Below are positions 9,008-18,407 of a DNA stretch of 19,494 bases, piece by piece. The notes beneath the pieces were generated by a model. It had not been told where the DNA came from. It worked only from the letters and a program-made list of their open reading frames with translations, and made no database searches. Numbering within the stretch: the stretch's first letter is position 1; every line of letters starts with the position of its first letter. Source of the DNA: Pseudovibrio sp. JCM 19062 (lineage in GTDB: Bacteria; Pseudomonadota; Alphaproteobacteria; Rhizobiales; Stappiaceae); assembly GCA_001310715.1 (NCBI GenBank), contig BAXV01000070.1, positions 1 through 19,494 on the forward strand, written 5' to 3'. A program made the position numbers and the translations under genes.

Positions 9008-9037
9008 TTGCTTTTCTGCATTCACCATTTTTATAGT
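9008..9037 (+). promoter_or_regulatory. Likely sigma-70 promoter of the dipeptidase gene
   Basis: TTGCTT (9008-9013) and TATAGT (9032-9037) are spaced by 18 bases. The -10 matches consensus at five of six positions and the -35 at three. It would give a leader of about 20 bases to the ATG at 9064, leaving room for the CGGAG ribosome site at 9053-9057. Confidence 0.4.
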
Positions 9038-9063
9038 CTCATTGCTTTTGTTCGGAGTTCTTT

Positions 9064-10130
9064 ATGACAGACACAGCCCCCCATCTGGTTCCGGTCTTTG
9101 ATGGCCATAACGACACGTTGCTTTCACTGGAGCGACGGTCGCAGACCCCTAAGGAACGCAGTTTCTTTGAAGAAGCTGATTATGATCACATTGACCTTCC
9201 GCGAGCTCGCAAAGGCGGCTTTGCGGGCGGTTTGTTTGCCATGTTCACGCCAACCGTTCGGAAGAAGCCGAAGGAAGGCAAGGAAGTTGATTTCAAGAGC
9301 CCTGAGCATTTCAAAGAGGTGTCGCATCAGGAAGCTCTGGACTACACGCTGAAGCTTCTGGAGATCGCAGAGAGCGTGGAAGCCAAGAGTGACGGCGGGG
9401 TGAAAATCTGCCGTTCGGCCGCTGCTATCAAGGAAACGATGGCCGCTGACAAGCTGGCCATGGTGCTTCATGTGGAAGGTGCCGAATGCATCGACAGAGA
9501 CTTTGAGGCGCTGGAGATGCTTTATGACCGCGGGCTTAGGTCCATTGGGCCAGTCTGGAGCCGTGAGACCATCTTTGGCTATGGCGTTCCAATGAAGTTC
9601 GAGCATGGCCCAGACATTGGGCCCGGTCTGACAGACGTCGGCAAAGAGCTGGTGCGCCAGTGTAACCACCGTGGCATTCAACTGGACGTGTCACACCTGA
9701 ATGAGAAAGGCTTCTGGGATCTGGCGAAGATCACCGATAAGCCGATTGTGGCAAGTCACTCCAACGTGTTCAAAATCTGCCAATGAGCCGGAACCTGACG
9801 GACAAGCAGCTTGAAGCCATTGCCGAGTCAAAAGGGCTGGTGGGTATCAACTTTGCAGTCTTCTTCCTGCGTCCGGATGGTCAGTTGAACTCCGATATGC
9901 CGCTGGATGTGATCCTGCGCCATGCGGACTATCTGATCAACAAGCTGGGTGAGGACGGAGTTGCCCTTGGGTCGGACTTTGACGGCTGTCTGGTACCCAA
10001 AGACATCAAGGATGTGGCAGGCCTGCCGAAGCTGATCGAAGCGTTTCGAAAGGCCGACTTTGGTGAAGATCTGATCGCCAAAATCGCGCATAAGAACTGG
10101 ATCAGTGTTCTGGAACGGGCTGGTATCTAA
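9064..10130 (+). CDS. Membrane dipeptidase, peptidase family M19 (one frameshift)
   Basis: This is a zinc-dependent dipeptidase of about 355 residues, homologous to renal dipeptidase, which hydrolyses a range of L,L and L,D dipeptides. The metal ligands are in place: HxD in FDGHNDTLL (H15, D17), the bridging Glu in HVEGAE (E138), His in DVSH (H211) and SHSN (H232), and the catalytic-site Asp in GSDFDG in the C-terminal part. One base is missing near 9781: TGCCAATG should read TGCCCAATG, giving the conserved CPMSRNLTD. Repair restores a full-length enzyme. No signal peptide is visible, so a cytosolic enzyme is likely. It faces the peptide transporter operon across a strong terminator, and peptide use would link them functionally, although they are separate transcripts. 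Confidence 0.93.
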
Positions 10131-10146
10131 GAGGCACACTGACAAT

Positions 10147-10177
10147 AAAAACCCCGGAGGATGCTCCGGGGTTTTTT
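10147..10177. terminator. Strong bidirectional intrinsic terminator
   Basis: A perfect stem (ACCCCGGAG at 10151-10159 with CTCCGGGGT at 10164-10172) closes a four-base loop. It is flanked by an A-run on the left and a T-run on the right, so it has a T-tract on both strands. It lies between the convergent ends of the dipeptidase gene and the opp operon and should end both transcripts. Confidence 0.93.
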
Positions 10178-10183
10178 GTAGGA

Positions 10184-11810
10184 TTAAGCCGTGATTGCCG
10201 GGGCTGGCTTCAAGGCCGCCGCTTCGAGCAGCTCTTTGGTGTAGGCCTCTCTCGGGTTGGAGAAGATCTCTTCTGCCAAGCCCTTTTCAACCACTTCGCC
10301 TTTCTGCATCACCATCACAGTATCGGACATGGCGCGAACCACTGCCAGATCGTGAGAGATGAACAGATAGGTCAGGCCATGCTCTTTCTGCAGGTTGCGC
10401 AGAAGCTCAACCACCTGCTTTTGCACGGTACGATCCAACGCAGAGGTCGGTTCGTCCAGTACAACAAGCTTTGGATTGAGGATCATGGTGCGTGCAATAG
10501 CGATACGCTGGCGCTGACCACCTGAGAACTCATGGGGGTAGCGGTTGCGCATGGCCGGATCCATGGACACTTCTTCAAGCGCCTGAATTGCCCGCAGATC
10601 GCGTTCCTTGGCAGAGAGCTGAGGCTCGTGCACCAACAGACCTTCGGTGATGATCTGGCCCACGGTCATACGCGGGGACAGGGATCCGAACGGGTCCTGG
10701 AAGATGAGCTGCATTTCTTTGCGCAGTGGCTGCATCTTCTTTTTGCTGGCGCCGGTAATGTCGTTACCGAGGTAAACAACACGGCCACCGGCGGTTGGCA
10801 GGAGCTGAAGCACGGCGCGGCCCAGTGTGGACTTACCGGAACCGGATTCACCCACGATGCCGAGGGTCTGGCCTTCACGCACTTCCATGGAAATGTCGTT
10901 TACGGCGCGCAGAACGTGGTTGGGCTTGAAGAAACCGGTTTCGGTTTCAAACTCAACGCGAACGTCCTTGGCATCCAGCACGACCGGGTTGCTGTCAGGC
11001 ACAACAGCCTTGGACCCGGTTGGCTCAGCGTCCAGCAGCATCTTGGTGTAGTCGTGCTGAGGGTTACCAAAGATTTCCTTGGTGTTGCCCTTCTCAACAA
11101 CTTCACCAGACTTCATCACATACACACGGTCGGAGATGCGCTCAACGATGCCCAGATCGTGGGTGATGAACACAACGGCCATGCCGAGGCGCTTTTGCAG
11201 GTCCGCCATCAGCTCAAGAATCTGGGCCTGAGTGGTCACGTCCAGCGCAGTGGTTGGCTCATCCGCGATCAGGATATCCGGATCGTTTGCGAGCGCCATT
11301 GCGATCATGACACGCTGACGCTGACCGCCAGACATCTCATAGGGGAACGCCTTCACTTTACGTGCTGGCTCAGGGATACCCACGAGCTCAAGAAGCTCTA
11401 CAGCGCGCTTCTTTGCAGTTGCCCAGCTGTATTCGCCATGCTCAACCATTGGCTCGCAAAGCTGCCGCTCGATGGTGTAGAGCGGGTCCAGTGAGGTCAT
11501 GGGCTCCTGGAAGATCATAGTAACTTTTTTTACCACGGATCTTGTTGAGATCACGGATGGAAGAGCCGAGAATGTTCTGACCGCGGTACCGGACCTCACC
11601 GTTGGTGATGCCGTTGCCCGCCAGAAGACCCATGGCTGCCATCATGGTCTGGGATTTACCAGAGCCAGACTCGCCCACAATCGCGACTGTCTCGCCGGAG
11701 TCCACATGGATGTTCACGCCTTTTACTGCGTGAACCATGCCGGTGTTCGTTTGGAAATCAACTTGAAGGTTGTCGATCTCAAGAACAGTGTTTTCGTTAA
11801 TCTTGCTCAT
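10184..11810 (-). CDS. Fused OppD-OppF type oligopeptide ABC transporter ATP-binding protein (one frameshift)
   Basis: Two complete ABC ATPase domains lie in one chain of about 541 residues. Domain 1 has Walker A GESGSGKS (46-53), signature MSGGQRQRV (about 159-167) and Walker [13 protein letters not shown]. Domain 2 has Walker A GESGSGKS (about 320-327), signature FSGGQRQRI (about 428-436) and Walker [13 protein letters not shown]. Each is followed by an H-loop (ITHDLG, ISHDLA). One extra base in a seven-T run (11525-11531, plus strand) breaks the frame just before VTMIFQEP; removing it gives [12 protein letters not shown]. The ATG at 11810 has an AGAGGGCAG site and lies nine bases after the oppC stop. 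The protein sits on the cytosolic face and powers the two permeases. Fused pairs like this occur in other peptide and glutathione importers. Confidence 0.94.
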
Positions 11811-11819
11811 TCTGCCCTC

Positions 11820-12947
11820 TTATCGATCCTTAGGGTCAAGCGCATCGCGCAGACCGTCGCCGATGAAGTTCAGCGCGAACAATGTGGAGGTGAGGAAGAT
11901 TGCCGGGAACACCAGCATCCATGCCGCACCTTGCAGGTTACGCGCACCTTCGGAGATCAACACACCCCAAGAGGTCATTGGTTCCTGAACGCCAAGGCCA
12001 AGGAAGGACAGGAAGCTTTCCAGCAGGATCACTTTTGGCACCAACAGGGTCATGTAGATCACAACCGGACCCAGCGTGTTTGGAATGATGTGGCGTTTCA
12101 GAATGCCGCCGCCTTCAACACCCATAGCTTCAGCAGCCTGTACGTATTCCTGGCGTTTGATGGACAGGGTCTGGCCACGCACAATACGCGCCATATCAAG
12201 CCATTCAACGGCGCCCACTGCGATAAACATCAGGACGAAGTTTCGGCCAAAGAACACAACAAGCATGATCACGAAGAAGATGAAGGGCAGTGAGTAGAGA
12301 ATATCTACAACACGCATCATCACCAGATCGACCCTGCCGCCGAAGTAACCGGAAGCAGCGCCCCAGAACACACCGATGCTGATTGCAACGAAGGTTGCCA
12401 GCAGGCCGATGGTCAGGGACACGCGGCCCGCAATCAGCGTACGGGTGAGCATGTCACGGCCGTTTGCATCTGTGCCGAAGTAGAAGTGCATGTACTGCAC
12501 GTCAGCCGTTACAGTCGCATTCTTCTGGTCGGCGGAGATGTTGGCGATTGCCGCATTTTCAAACAGATCAGAGCGATCGAAGTAGCGTGCATAACGCTCA
12601 TCCAGCTTGCGGCTGGAGGTTACGGTTGCAGTCACCTTGCCATCGTTCAGCTCGTAGCTGTCAACGGTCATGCGAGCGCGCTTGGCAATCTTTGCAAAGG
12701 TTGGTTGGATCTCATCCTGCTTTGGATAAGCTTCCAAGCTTGCTGGTTGCTTTACGTAATCGCGATACACCTGATCATAAGGGTGCGGGGTCAGCATTGG
12801 CCCGACGACGGACAGCAGTGTGATCACTGCCAGCACGATCAAAGAGGTCACTGCTGCTTTGTTTGCGAGAAGACGATCACGGGCATCATCCCACAGCGAG
12901 CGACCCATTTGCGGGGCGTCTTTCAGCTGGTCGGAGGTAACACTCAT
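11820..12947 (-). CDS. oppC: Oligopeptide ABC transporter permease, OppC type
   Basis: This is a 375-residue inner-membrane permease. An N-terminal cytosolic stretch and TM1 (about residues 34-54) precede a roughly 100-residue hydrophilic, probably periplasmic insertion. The classical BPD_transp_1 region follows, starting at the conserved FGTDANGRDMLTR. The EAA loop that contacts the ATPase reads EYVQAAEAMG...LKRHIIPN, and the chain ends DGLRDALDPKDR, typical of OppC/DppC. The long insertion makes it larger than the roughly 300-residue E. coli OppC, as seen in some rhizobial homologues. The frame is intact. The start lies 12 bases after the oppB stop and nine bases separate its stop from the ATPase gene, so the genes are co-transcribed. 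Confidence 0.94.
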   Translation of the reverse strand: MSVTSDQLKDAPQMGRSLWDDARDRLLANKAAVTSLIVLAVITLLSVVGPMLTPHPYDQVYRDYVKQPASLEAYPKQDEIQPTFAKIAKRARMTVDSYELNDGKVTATVTSSRKLDERYARYFDRSDLFENAAIANISADQKNATVTADVQYMHFYFGTDANGRDMLTRTLIAGRVSLTIGLLATFVAISIGVFWGAASGYFGGRVDLVMMRVVDILYSLPFIFFVIMLVVFFGRNFVLMFIAVGAVEWLDMARIVRGQTLSIKRQEYVQAAEAMGVEGGGILKRHIIPNTLGPVVIYMTLLVPKVILLESFLSFLGLGVQEPMTSWGVLISEGARNLQGAAWMLVFPAIFLTSTLFALNFIGDGLRDALDPKDR

Positions 12948-12959
12948 AAACTCGAGTCC

Positions 12960-13883
12960 TCAGTCAAAACGCACACGAGGATCAAGCATTGCGTAAAGCA
13001 GATCCACGATGAGGTTGAAGATAATGACGAAACAGGCGACGACCACAACGGTACCCATGACGAGTGTATAGTCACGGTTCAGAGCGCCCTGTACGAAGTA
13101 GCGTCCAATACCCGGAATACCGAAGATGGTTTCGATAACCACGGAACCAGTCAGCAGTGCAGCAGCTGCAGGGCCGAGGTAGGAGACAACCGGCAGGATC
13201 GCACCACGCAGCGCGTGAACGACGACAACGGTGTATCCAGAAAGGCCATATGCGCGGGCAGTACGGACGTGGTTGGAACGCAGAGCTTCAATCATGGAGC
13301 CACGGGTTAGGCGGGCAACAACGGCAACCTGCGGAAGCGCCAGTGTTATCACAGGCAAGACCATGTTGACGAAGGCACCTCCGCCCCAGCCGCCGACAGG
13401 AAGCCAGCCATAATGGACGCCCATTATGAGCGTCAGGATTGGTGCGACCACAAAGTTCGGGATAGTGACGCCGAGCGTTGCAACAGCCATCACAGAGTAG
13501 TCGACGCCTTTGTTCTGGCGCAGAGCTGCGACAACCCCCAACAATCCACCAACAGCCAAGGCCAGCGCCAGTGCGGAAAGACCGAGCTGCATGGAGATAG
13601 GAAGACTTTGGGCGAAAAGTTCATTGATCGAGAAATCTCGGAAGAAGAAACTCGGACCAAAATCACCGGACAACACGCTTTTGAGGTAAATGAGGTACTG
13701 TTCCCAAAGCGATTTGTCCAAATTGTAGATCTTGTTCAGATTCTCCATGACCTTTGCTTCCAGCGGGCGTTCCAGATCGAACGGACCACCCGGCGCAACG
13801 CGCATGAGGAAGAAGGAGATGGTAATGATCAAGAACAAGGTCGGTATCGCGCTGAGCAATCTGCTCAGGACATAGCGTAACAT
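12960..13883 (-). CDS. oppB: Oligopeptide ABC transporter permease, OppB type
   Basis: This is a 307-residue inner-membrane permease with six predicted transmembrane segments. It starts MLRYVLSRLLSAIPTL and has the RVAPGGPFD motif after TM1, as usual for OppB/DppB. It carries an EAA loop (HVRTARAYGLSGYTVVVVHALRG) and ends DLLYAMLDPRVRFD, the standard C-terminus. A GGAGAAG site precedes the ATG at 13883. The frame is intact. It pairs with OppC to form the channel. Upstream lies a terminator-like hairpin that probably reduces read-through from the binding-protein gene. Confidence 0.95.
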   Translation of the reverse strand: MLRYVLSRLLSAIPTLFLIITISFFLMRVAPGGPFDLERPLEAKVMENLNKIYNLDKSLWEQYLIYLKSVLSGDFGPSFFFRDFSINELFAQSLPISMQLGLSALALALAVGGLLGVVAALRQNKGVDYSVMAVATLGVTIPNFVVAPILTLIMGVHYGWLPVGGWGGGAFVNMVLPVITLALPQVAVVARLTRGSMIEALRSNHVRTARAYGLSGYTVVVVHALRGAILPVVSYLGPAAAALLTGSVVIETIFGIPGIGRYFVQGALNRDYTLVMGTVVVVACFVIIFNLIVDLLYAMLDPRVRFD

Positions 13884-13929
13884 GGGCCTTGCTTCTCCAG
13901 TTTATTATGGTTTCATTGGCCGATAGTTC

Positions 13930-13970
13930 AAAAAAAATACCAGTCATGGGTTACCCTGCATGACTGGCAT
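13930..13970 (-). terminator. Hairpin with T-tract between oppA and oppB
   Basis: A perfect 9-bp stem (CCAGTCATG at 13940-13948, CATGACTGG at 13959-13967) is followed on the minus strand by a run of eight T (13930-13937). It lies 18 bases beyond the oppA stop and about 50 bases before oppB. In binding-protein operons such structures terminate part of the transcripts and protect the 3' end, so the binding protein outnumbers the permeases. Confidence 0.8.
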
Positions 13971-13988
13971 TTTCTGTCACATCAAAGA

Positions 13989-15573
13989 TTACTTGCTAAT
14001 CTTGACGAAGCGGCTTGGGTGCACGTCCAGCAGGTTGTTTCGAAACCAGAAACCTTATCGGAAACAAGGTTTTTGGAGCCGTAGTACATCAAAGGCATGA
14101 ATGGCAGATCGCGCATGAAGATGGTTTCAGCCTTCTTCAGGATCTCTGCACGCTTCTCCAGATCAATGGTTTCTGCTGCTTCATCATGAGTGCATCGTAC
14201 TCAGGGTTGTTGTAGCGCGCGTAGTTGAAGCCATCGTTGTCACTTTCTGTCATGAACAGGAAGTTCTGTGGGTCGGAGTAGTCACCGATCCAGCCAGCAC
14301 GAGCAACGTCGAAGTCACCACGGTCACGCAGGTGTGCGTAGTGGGTCTTGGTGTCAGTGTTCAGCATGGACACTTCAACGCCAAGAGGCTTCCACATGTC
14401 AGCGATTGCAACAGCTGTGTTCTTGTGGTTTTCAGAGGTGTTGTAACGGATCTCAACCTTCAGAGGGTTGCCCTCGTTGTAACCTTTGGATTCAAGGATC
14501 TCTTTCGCTTTTTCTTCACGATCGAGCAGATCCATGTCTTTCCACTCAGCGTAAGCAGGCTCACCGTAGTTGTCGATTCCCGGAGGAACGAGGGAGTATG
14601 CAGCAACCATGGTGCTGCCCCAGATGTCTTCTGCCAGGAATTCACGGTCGATAGCCATGGACAGAGCCTGACGAACTTCAGGGTCTTTCATTGCTTCGGA
14701 TTCGTGGTTCAGCGCGTAGTAGTAGTTGCCCAGGTAAGGAGCTACCTTGAACTGGTCACCCATTTCACTACGGATGAAGTCGATCTGCTCCAATGGAGCG
14801 TCGTTGTTGGTGTCCAGTTCGCCAGCCTGGAAGCGGCGAAGAGCAGCACCACGGTCTTCAGTCGGGTAGAACTTAACTTTGTCCAGAGCAACGTTGTCTG
14901 CGTCATGGAAGTATGGGTTCTTGACTGCTGTCACAGCATCGTTAGGAACGAAGCTGGCCAGAACAAATGCACCGTTGGTGACGATGTTTTCCGGCTTAAC
15001 GAAGTCAGAACCATACTTTTCAACGGAGGCAGGGTGTACCGGAAGACCGGACTGGTGCGCCAGAAGCTGGATGAAGTAAGGAGTTGGAGCGTTCAGCTTG
15101 ATTTCAAGGGTCTTGTCATCAAGTGCCTTAACGCCGAGGTCCTCAAGCTCCATCTCGCCTTTGTTGACGGCTTCGGAATTCAGGATCGGGTAGAGAACGT
15201 TTGCGTACTTACCACCGGTCATCGGGTTCATGATGCGGCGCAGGGAGTAAACGAAGTCACCAGCCAGAACCGGATCGCCGTTAGACCATTTTGCGTCGTC
15301 ACGCATCTTGAACGTGTATGTCAGACCATCGTCAGAAACAGTCCAGCTTGCAGCTGCACCTGGGATGATTTCACCCTTTGCGCTGTAAGCAACAAGACCT
15401 TCGTAAAGATCACGCAGGATGTGAGCTTCGTAGGTTGTAGATGTTTTGTGCTGGTCAAGAGTTTCCGGGTCAGCGGAGTTACCACGGTTGTAAACGGTTT
15501 CGGCCGCCGCAGATAGCGACGTGGCAGCAATAAGTGCTGCGGCCAACGCTGACATACGAATTGACTTGATCAT
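13989..15573 (-). CDS. oppA: Oligopeptide-binding protein, SBP family 5, OppA type (two frameshifts)
   Basis: This is a periplasmic solute-binding protein of about 528 residues, first gene of the operon. The start at 15573 (MIKSIRMSALAAALIAATS) follows a strong GGAGAGGGGAGA site. A signal peptide with cleavage after SAAA is clear. The mature part has NRGNSADPETLDQHKTSTTYEAHIL and the family motifs SDDGLTYTFKMRDDAKWSNGDP and MAIDRE. Two base losses disrupt the end. Near 14178, MKQQKPLIW should read MKAAETIDLEKRAEIL; near 14045, the last residues should read LLDVHPSRFVKISK to a stop at 13989-13991. Uncorrected, the protein would end early at 14137. It captures peptides and hands them to OppBC. 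Substrate range cannot be deduced. Confidence 0.94.
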
Positions 15574-15652
15574 ACAGATCTCCCCTCTCCTCAAGTTACA
15601 TTCCGCCAGATTTGGAAACTGGCAGTTCCCCGCAACATTTCACTGTTGGGTA

Positions 15653-15661
15653 ATTATATCA
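15653..15661 (-). promoter_or_regulatory. Extended -10 promoter of the opp operon
   Basis: On the minus strand TGATATAAT combines a perfect TATAAT (15653-15658) with the TGN extension. No good -35 lies 17 bases upstream, as is usual for extended -10 promoters. Transcription would begin near 15646, giving a leader of about 70 bases before oppA, with small inverted repeats (GCCAG/CTGGC, CAACA/TGTTG) in it. Confidence 0.45.
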
Positions 15662-15831
15662 AGTGTCGAGAGATCAAATTTTCCTCATATTTGGAGTCTA
15701 ATTTAAACTCCCGCTTAAATTCTGAGGAATTATCGAGGTATTATTTCTAAATTGAACAAAGTTAAGTTCATTTATTTCAATTGACGTTACCGTCCCTTTT
15801 GCAATCGCGTCACTATGACGCTTGGTGCAGG

Positions 15832-15866
15832 TGCCGCCGTTTTTTTCACAGGGGCGGCAAAAAAAC
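15832..15866 (+). repeat. Interlocking inverted repeats upstream of the ABC-F gene
   Basis: TGCCGCC (15832-15838) can pair with GGCGGCA (15853-15859), and the run GTTTTTTT between them can instead pair with AAAAAAAC just after. Two mutually exclusive hairpins are thus possible in the leader of the ABC-F gene. A separate 6-bp palindrome (TGGTAG-AGCA-CTACCA, 15886-15901) follows. The role is unknown. Confidence 0.4.
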
Positions 15867-15958
15867 TTTAACCTTGGCTCATTTGTGGTAGAGCACTACC
15901 AAGACATCTACCCTAGCGTTGAAATGCGCTGTTTTGGGAATCTGGAAAGACAAGCTTA

Positions 15959-17777
15959 ATGGCACCACCGCTTCTTCATGTGCGAGACATACATCTTAAC
16001 TTTGGAACGACCCCTCTTCTGTCAGGTGCAGAACTGCAAGTGGGCGAAGGCGAGCGGATCTGCCTGGTTGGTCGAAACGGGTCTGGCAAGTCGACACTGC
16101 TGAAAATCGCTGCGGGATTAACAGAGCCTGATAAGGGCGAGTATTTCCTACAGCCGGGGCGGACAATCCGATACCTGCCGCAGGAGCCTGATCTTTCAGG
16201 ATATCCAACAGTGCTTGCCTATGCTGAAGGTGGTTTGGCACCCGGCGATGATCAATACCGGGCAAAATACTTATTGGAAATCCTAGCTTAACCGGTGACG
16301 AAGATCCGGCAACACTTTCGGGCGGAGAAGCAAAGCGCGCGGCTATTGCCCGGGCGCTGGCGCCGGAGCCGGACATTTTGCTGCTTGACGAGCCGACCAA
16401 CCATCTGGACCTTCCGGTGATTGAATGGCTGGAATCTGAGCTGAAGCAGATGAAGTCCGCGATTGTTCTGATCTCGCACGACAGGCGTTTTCTGGAGAAC
16501 CTTTCCCGCGTAACATACTGGATTGACAGGGGCATTTCCCGCCGGATGGATCAGGGGTTTGCCAAGTTTGAAGAGTGGCGCGATAAGGTTTTTGAAGAGG
16601 AAGAAAAAGAGCAAGCAAGGCTGAATGAGAAGATCCGGCAGGAAGAGCATTGGATGGTTTATGGCGTGACTGCGCGTCGTAAGCGGAACATGCGCCGTGT
16701 GCGGGAATTGGCTGATCTGCGCCAGCAGCGCAAGGAGCATAAGGGGCCGCAGGGCACGGTTAAGATGGCTGCCACCGAGGGGGATATCTCCGGCAAGCTT
16801 GTCTCTGAAGCCAAGCACATCGGCAAGAGCTATGATGAGCGCCCGATCGTCAAGGATTTCTCCACTCGCATTTTGCGTGGTGACCGGATTGGTTTTGTGG
16901 GGCCGAACGGCGCTGGCAAAACACCTTGCTCAAAATGCTCACTGGCGAGCTTGCACCAGACACGGGTAGTATTCGCCTTGGTGCCAACCTGCAGATGATC
17001 ACTCTGGACCAGAAGCGCGAGAAGCTGGACCCTAATGACACGCTGGTCAATGCCATGACCGGAGGCAGCGGAGACATTGTTATTCTGGGGGACACCTCCA
17101 AGCATGTCATGAGTTATCTCAAGGACTTCCTGTTTAAGCCAGAGCAAGCCCGCACCCCTGTGCGTGTGCTTTCCGGTGGTGAACGGGGACGTCTGCTGCT
17201 GGCCCGTGCTCTGGCCGCCCCCTCCAACCTGATGGTGCTAGATGAGCCGACCAACGATCTGGACCTTGAAACACTGGATCTGTTGCAGGAGCTAATCTCT
17301 GACTATCCCGGCACTGTCCTGCTTGTAAGCCATGATCGTGATTTTCTCGACCGCATTTGCACCAGCATCATTACGATGGAAGATGAGAGCGGCACATGGG
17401 GTGAATATGCTGGTGGCTACACCGACATGGTGCGTCAGCGCGGTGAAGGTGTGCAGGCGCGTAAAGTTGCCAAGGCGAACAAAGCTTCTGGTCGGCCGAA
17501 GGAGGATAAGTCTCCTGCTCCTGCAAAACGACAAGAGAATAAGAAATCCGGGCTGAACTTTACGCAAAAGCACCGTTTGCAGGCAATTCCGGGTGAGATT
17601 GAAAAGCTTGAAGCTAAAATCGCCAAGGGCCAGAAAGAGTTAGAGGATCCGAACCTGTTCAGCTCCAATCCGGATCGATTTAACAAAGTGATGACTGCAG
17701 TTGGGAAGCTACATGAAGAGCTTGCTGCGCTGGAAGAGGAGTGGTTGGAGCTGGAAATGCTGGCAGACGAGAGCTAA
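15959..17777 (+). CDS. uup: ABC-F family ATPase, Uup-like (two frameshifts)
   Basis: This is a soluble protein of about 606 residues with two ABC domains and no membrane segment, the ABC-F layout. Domain 1 has Walker A GRNGSGKS (38-45), signature LSGGEAKR (about 120) and Walker B LLLDEPTNHLD. A charged inter-domain linker (EEWRDKVFEEEEKEQARL, RRKRNMRRVRELADLR) resembles the P-site tether. Domain 2 has Walker A GPNGAGKTT (about 315), signature LSGGERGR (about 405) and DEPTNDLD. A Lys/Glu-rich C-terminal coiled coil (about 530-606) is the feature that favours Uup over EttA. Two base losses break it: near 16288 (ATCCTAGCTTA should read GLTGDEDPATLSGG) and near 16922, inside the second Walker A. 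Family members bind the ribosome and affect translation or DNA-repair phenotypes. The ATG at 15959 follows GGAAAG. Confidence 0.92.
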
Positions 17778-17806
17778 CCACCTCTTATTACTCATCTTTT
17801 ATAGTA

Positions 17807-17839
17807 GGCTTCGGAGCATCTCCGGAGCCTTTTTCTTTT
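17807..17839 (+). terminator. Intrinsic terminator of the ABC-F gene
   Basis: A 10-bp stem (GGCTTCGGAG / CTCCGGAGCC, one G-U pair) with a three-base loop is followed by TTTTTCTTTT. It lies 29 bases after the stop codon and is a textbook rho-independent terminator. Confidence 0.92.
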
Positions 17840-17934
17840 GCGCTGAAAGGTACGTTGATTTGCGTTTTTTTTAGGGGTTTTGCTGCGTTCTAATGTTTTT
17901 CGCCCATATGCCCCGCAAGGCGCATCTTCCGGAC

Positions 17935-18275
17935 TTATTCCCCCTGCCCGCTCTGCTCATCGTCCTCATCAATCAGGTGGGTGCCGTGGGTGATGGCGCT
18001 GCTGGCACGGATGGCGGCGGTGATGAAGACCACCTCGGCCAGCTCTTCATCTGTTGCTCCGCATGCTTGGCATTTTCGCGGTGGATCTCGATGGAATACG
18101 GACACTGGGTGGTGAGTGCGACGGCCAGTGAGATGAGCTGCTTGTTCTTTTGGGAGATCGCGCCCTCTGCCATAGCCTCCGAATTGAAGGCGACAAACAT
18201 CTTCCAGGTTTTACCATGCGCCAAAGAATTGAACCTCTTCAGCTTGCGCATATTGTCCATGGTGAACATTGGCAT
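17935..18275 (-). CDS. AhpD/carboxymuconolactone decarboxylase family protein (one frameshift)
   Basis: This is a protein of about 113 residues with the CMD/AhpD helical core: KNKQLISLAVALTTQCPYSIEIHRENAKHAGATDEELAEVVFITAAIRASSAITHG. One base is missing near 18056. Without repair the chain departs from the family at EQQMKSW; with repair it continues to a stop at 17935-17937. The ATG at 18275 has an excellent GGAGGGG ribosome site; the longer frame from 18311 does not. Members of this family use a CxxC pair for peroxide or peroxide-like reductase activity. Here the motif reads CPYS, so the second cysteine is a serine, and disulfide-based redox chemistry may be lost or altered. It shares a strand with the potassium-channel gene upstream, 132 bases away. 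Confidence 0.85.
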
Positions 18276-18358
18276 GATTGCCCCTCCGGTTGCTCGGGGT
18301 GTGGCGATCATTTAAGCAGCCAGCACTTAATAAGAGGCGACAAAATAAGTTTGCCTTT

Positions 18359-18381
18359 AAGCAGGATCATTCGATCTGCTT
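18359..18381 (-). terminator. Hairpin after the potassium-channel gene
   Basis: AAGCA and TGCTT arms extended by GATC pairing with GATC (one bulged G, ATTC loop) form a 9-bp stem about 27 bases beyond the channel stop. The following minus-strand sequence is AT-rich, without a long T-run. It may be a terminator separating the channel from the AhpD-like gene. Confidence 0.35.
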
Positions 18382-18407
18382 TAGAAAAATTTGAGCTGAC
18401 TTGCTGC

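Larger units (their letters stand above)
15577..15958. other. AT-rich intergenic region between oppA and the ABC-F gene
   Basis: This gap of about 380 bases lies between divergent genes. No gene is seen in it. It holds the opp promoter (15653-15661) and an AT-rich stretch (15660-15780). It also contains two inverted repeats on the ABC-F side: TGCCGCC/GGCGGCA (15832-15859) and TGGTAG/CTACCA (15886-15901). Confidence 0.5.

Noticed and set aside
10532..11494. 320-residue open frame on the plus strand opposite the fused ATPase gene
   Set aside because: The minus strand carries both ABC domains with all motifs; the plus frame is His/Gln-rich and matches no family I recognise.
14332..15516. 394-residue open frame on the plus strand opposite oppA
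   Set aside because: It is a shadow of the oppA codons, rich in Val/Phe/Cys with no motif or ribosome site, while the minus strand encodes a clear binding protein with signal peptide.
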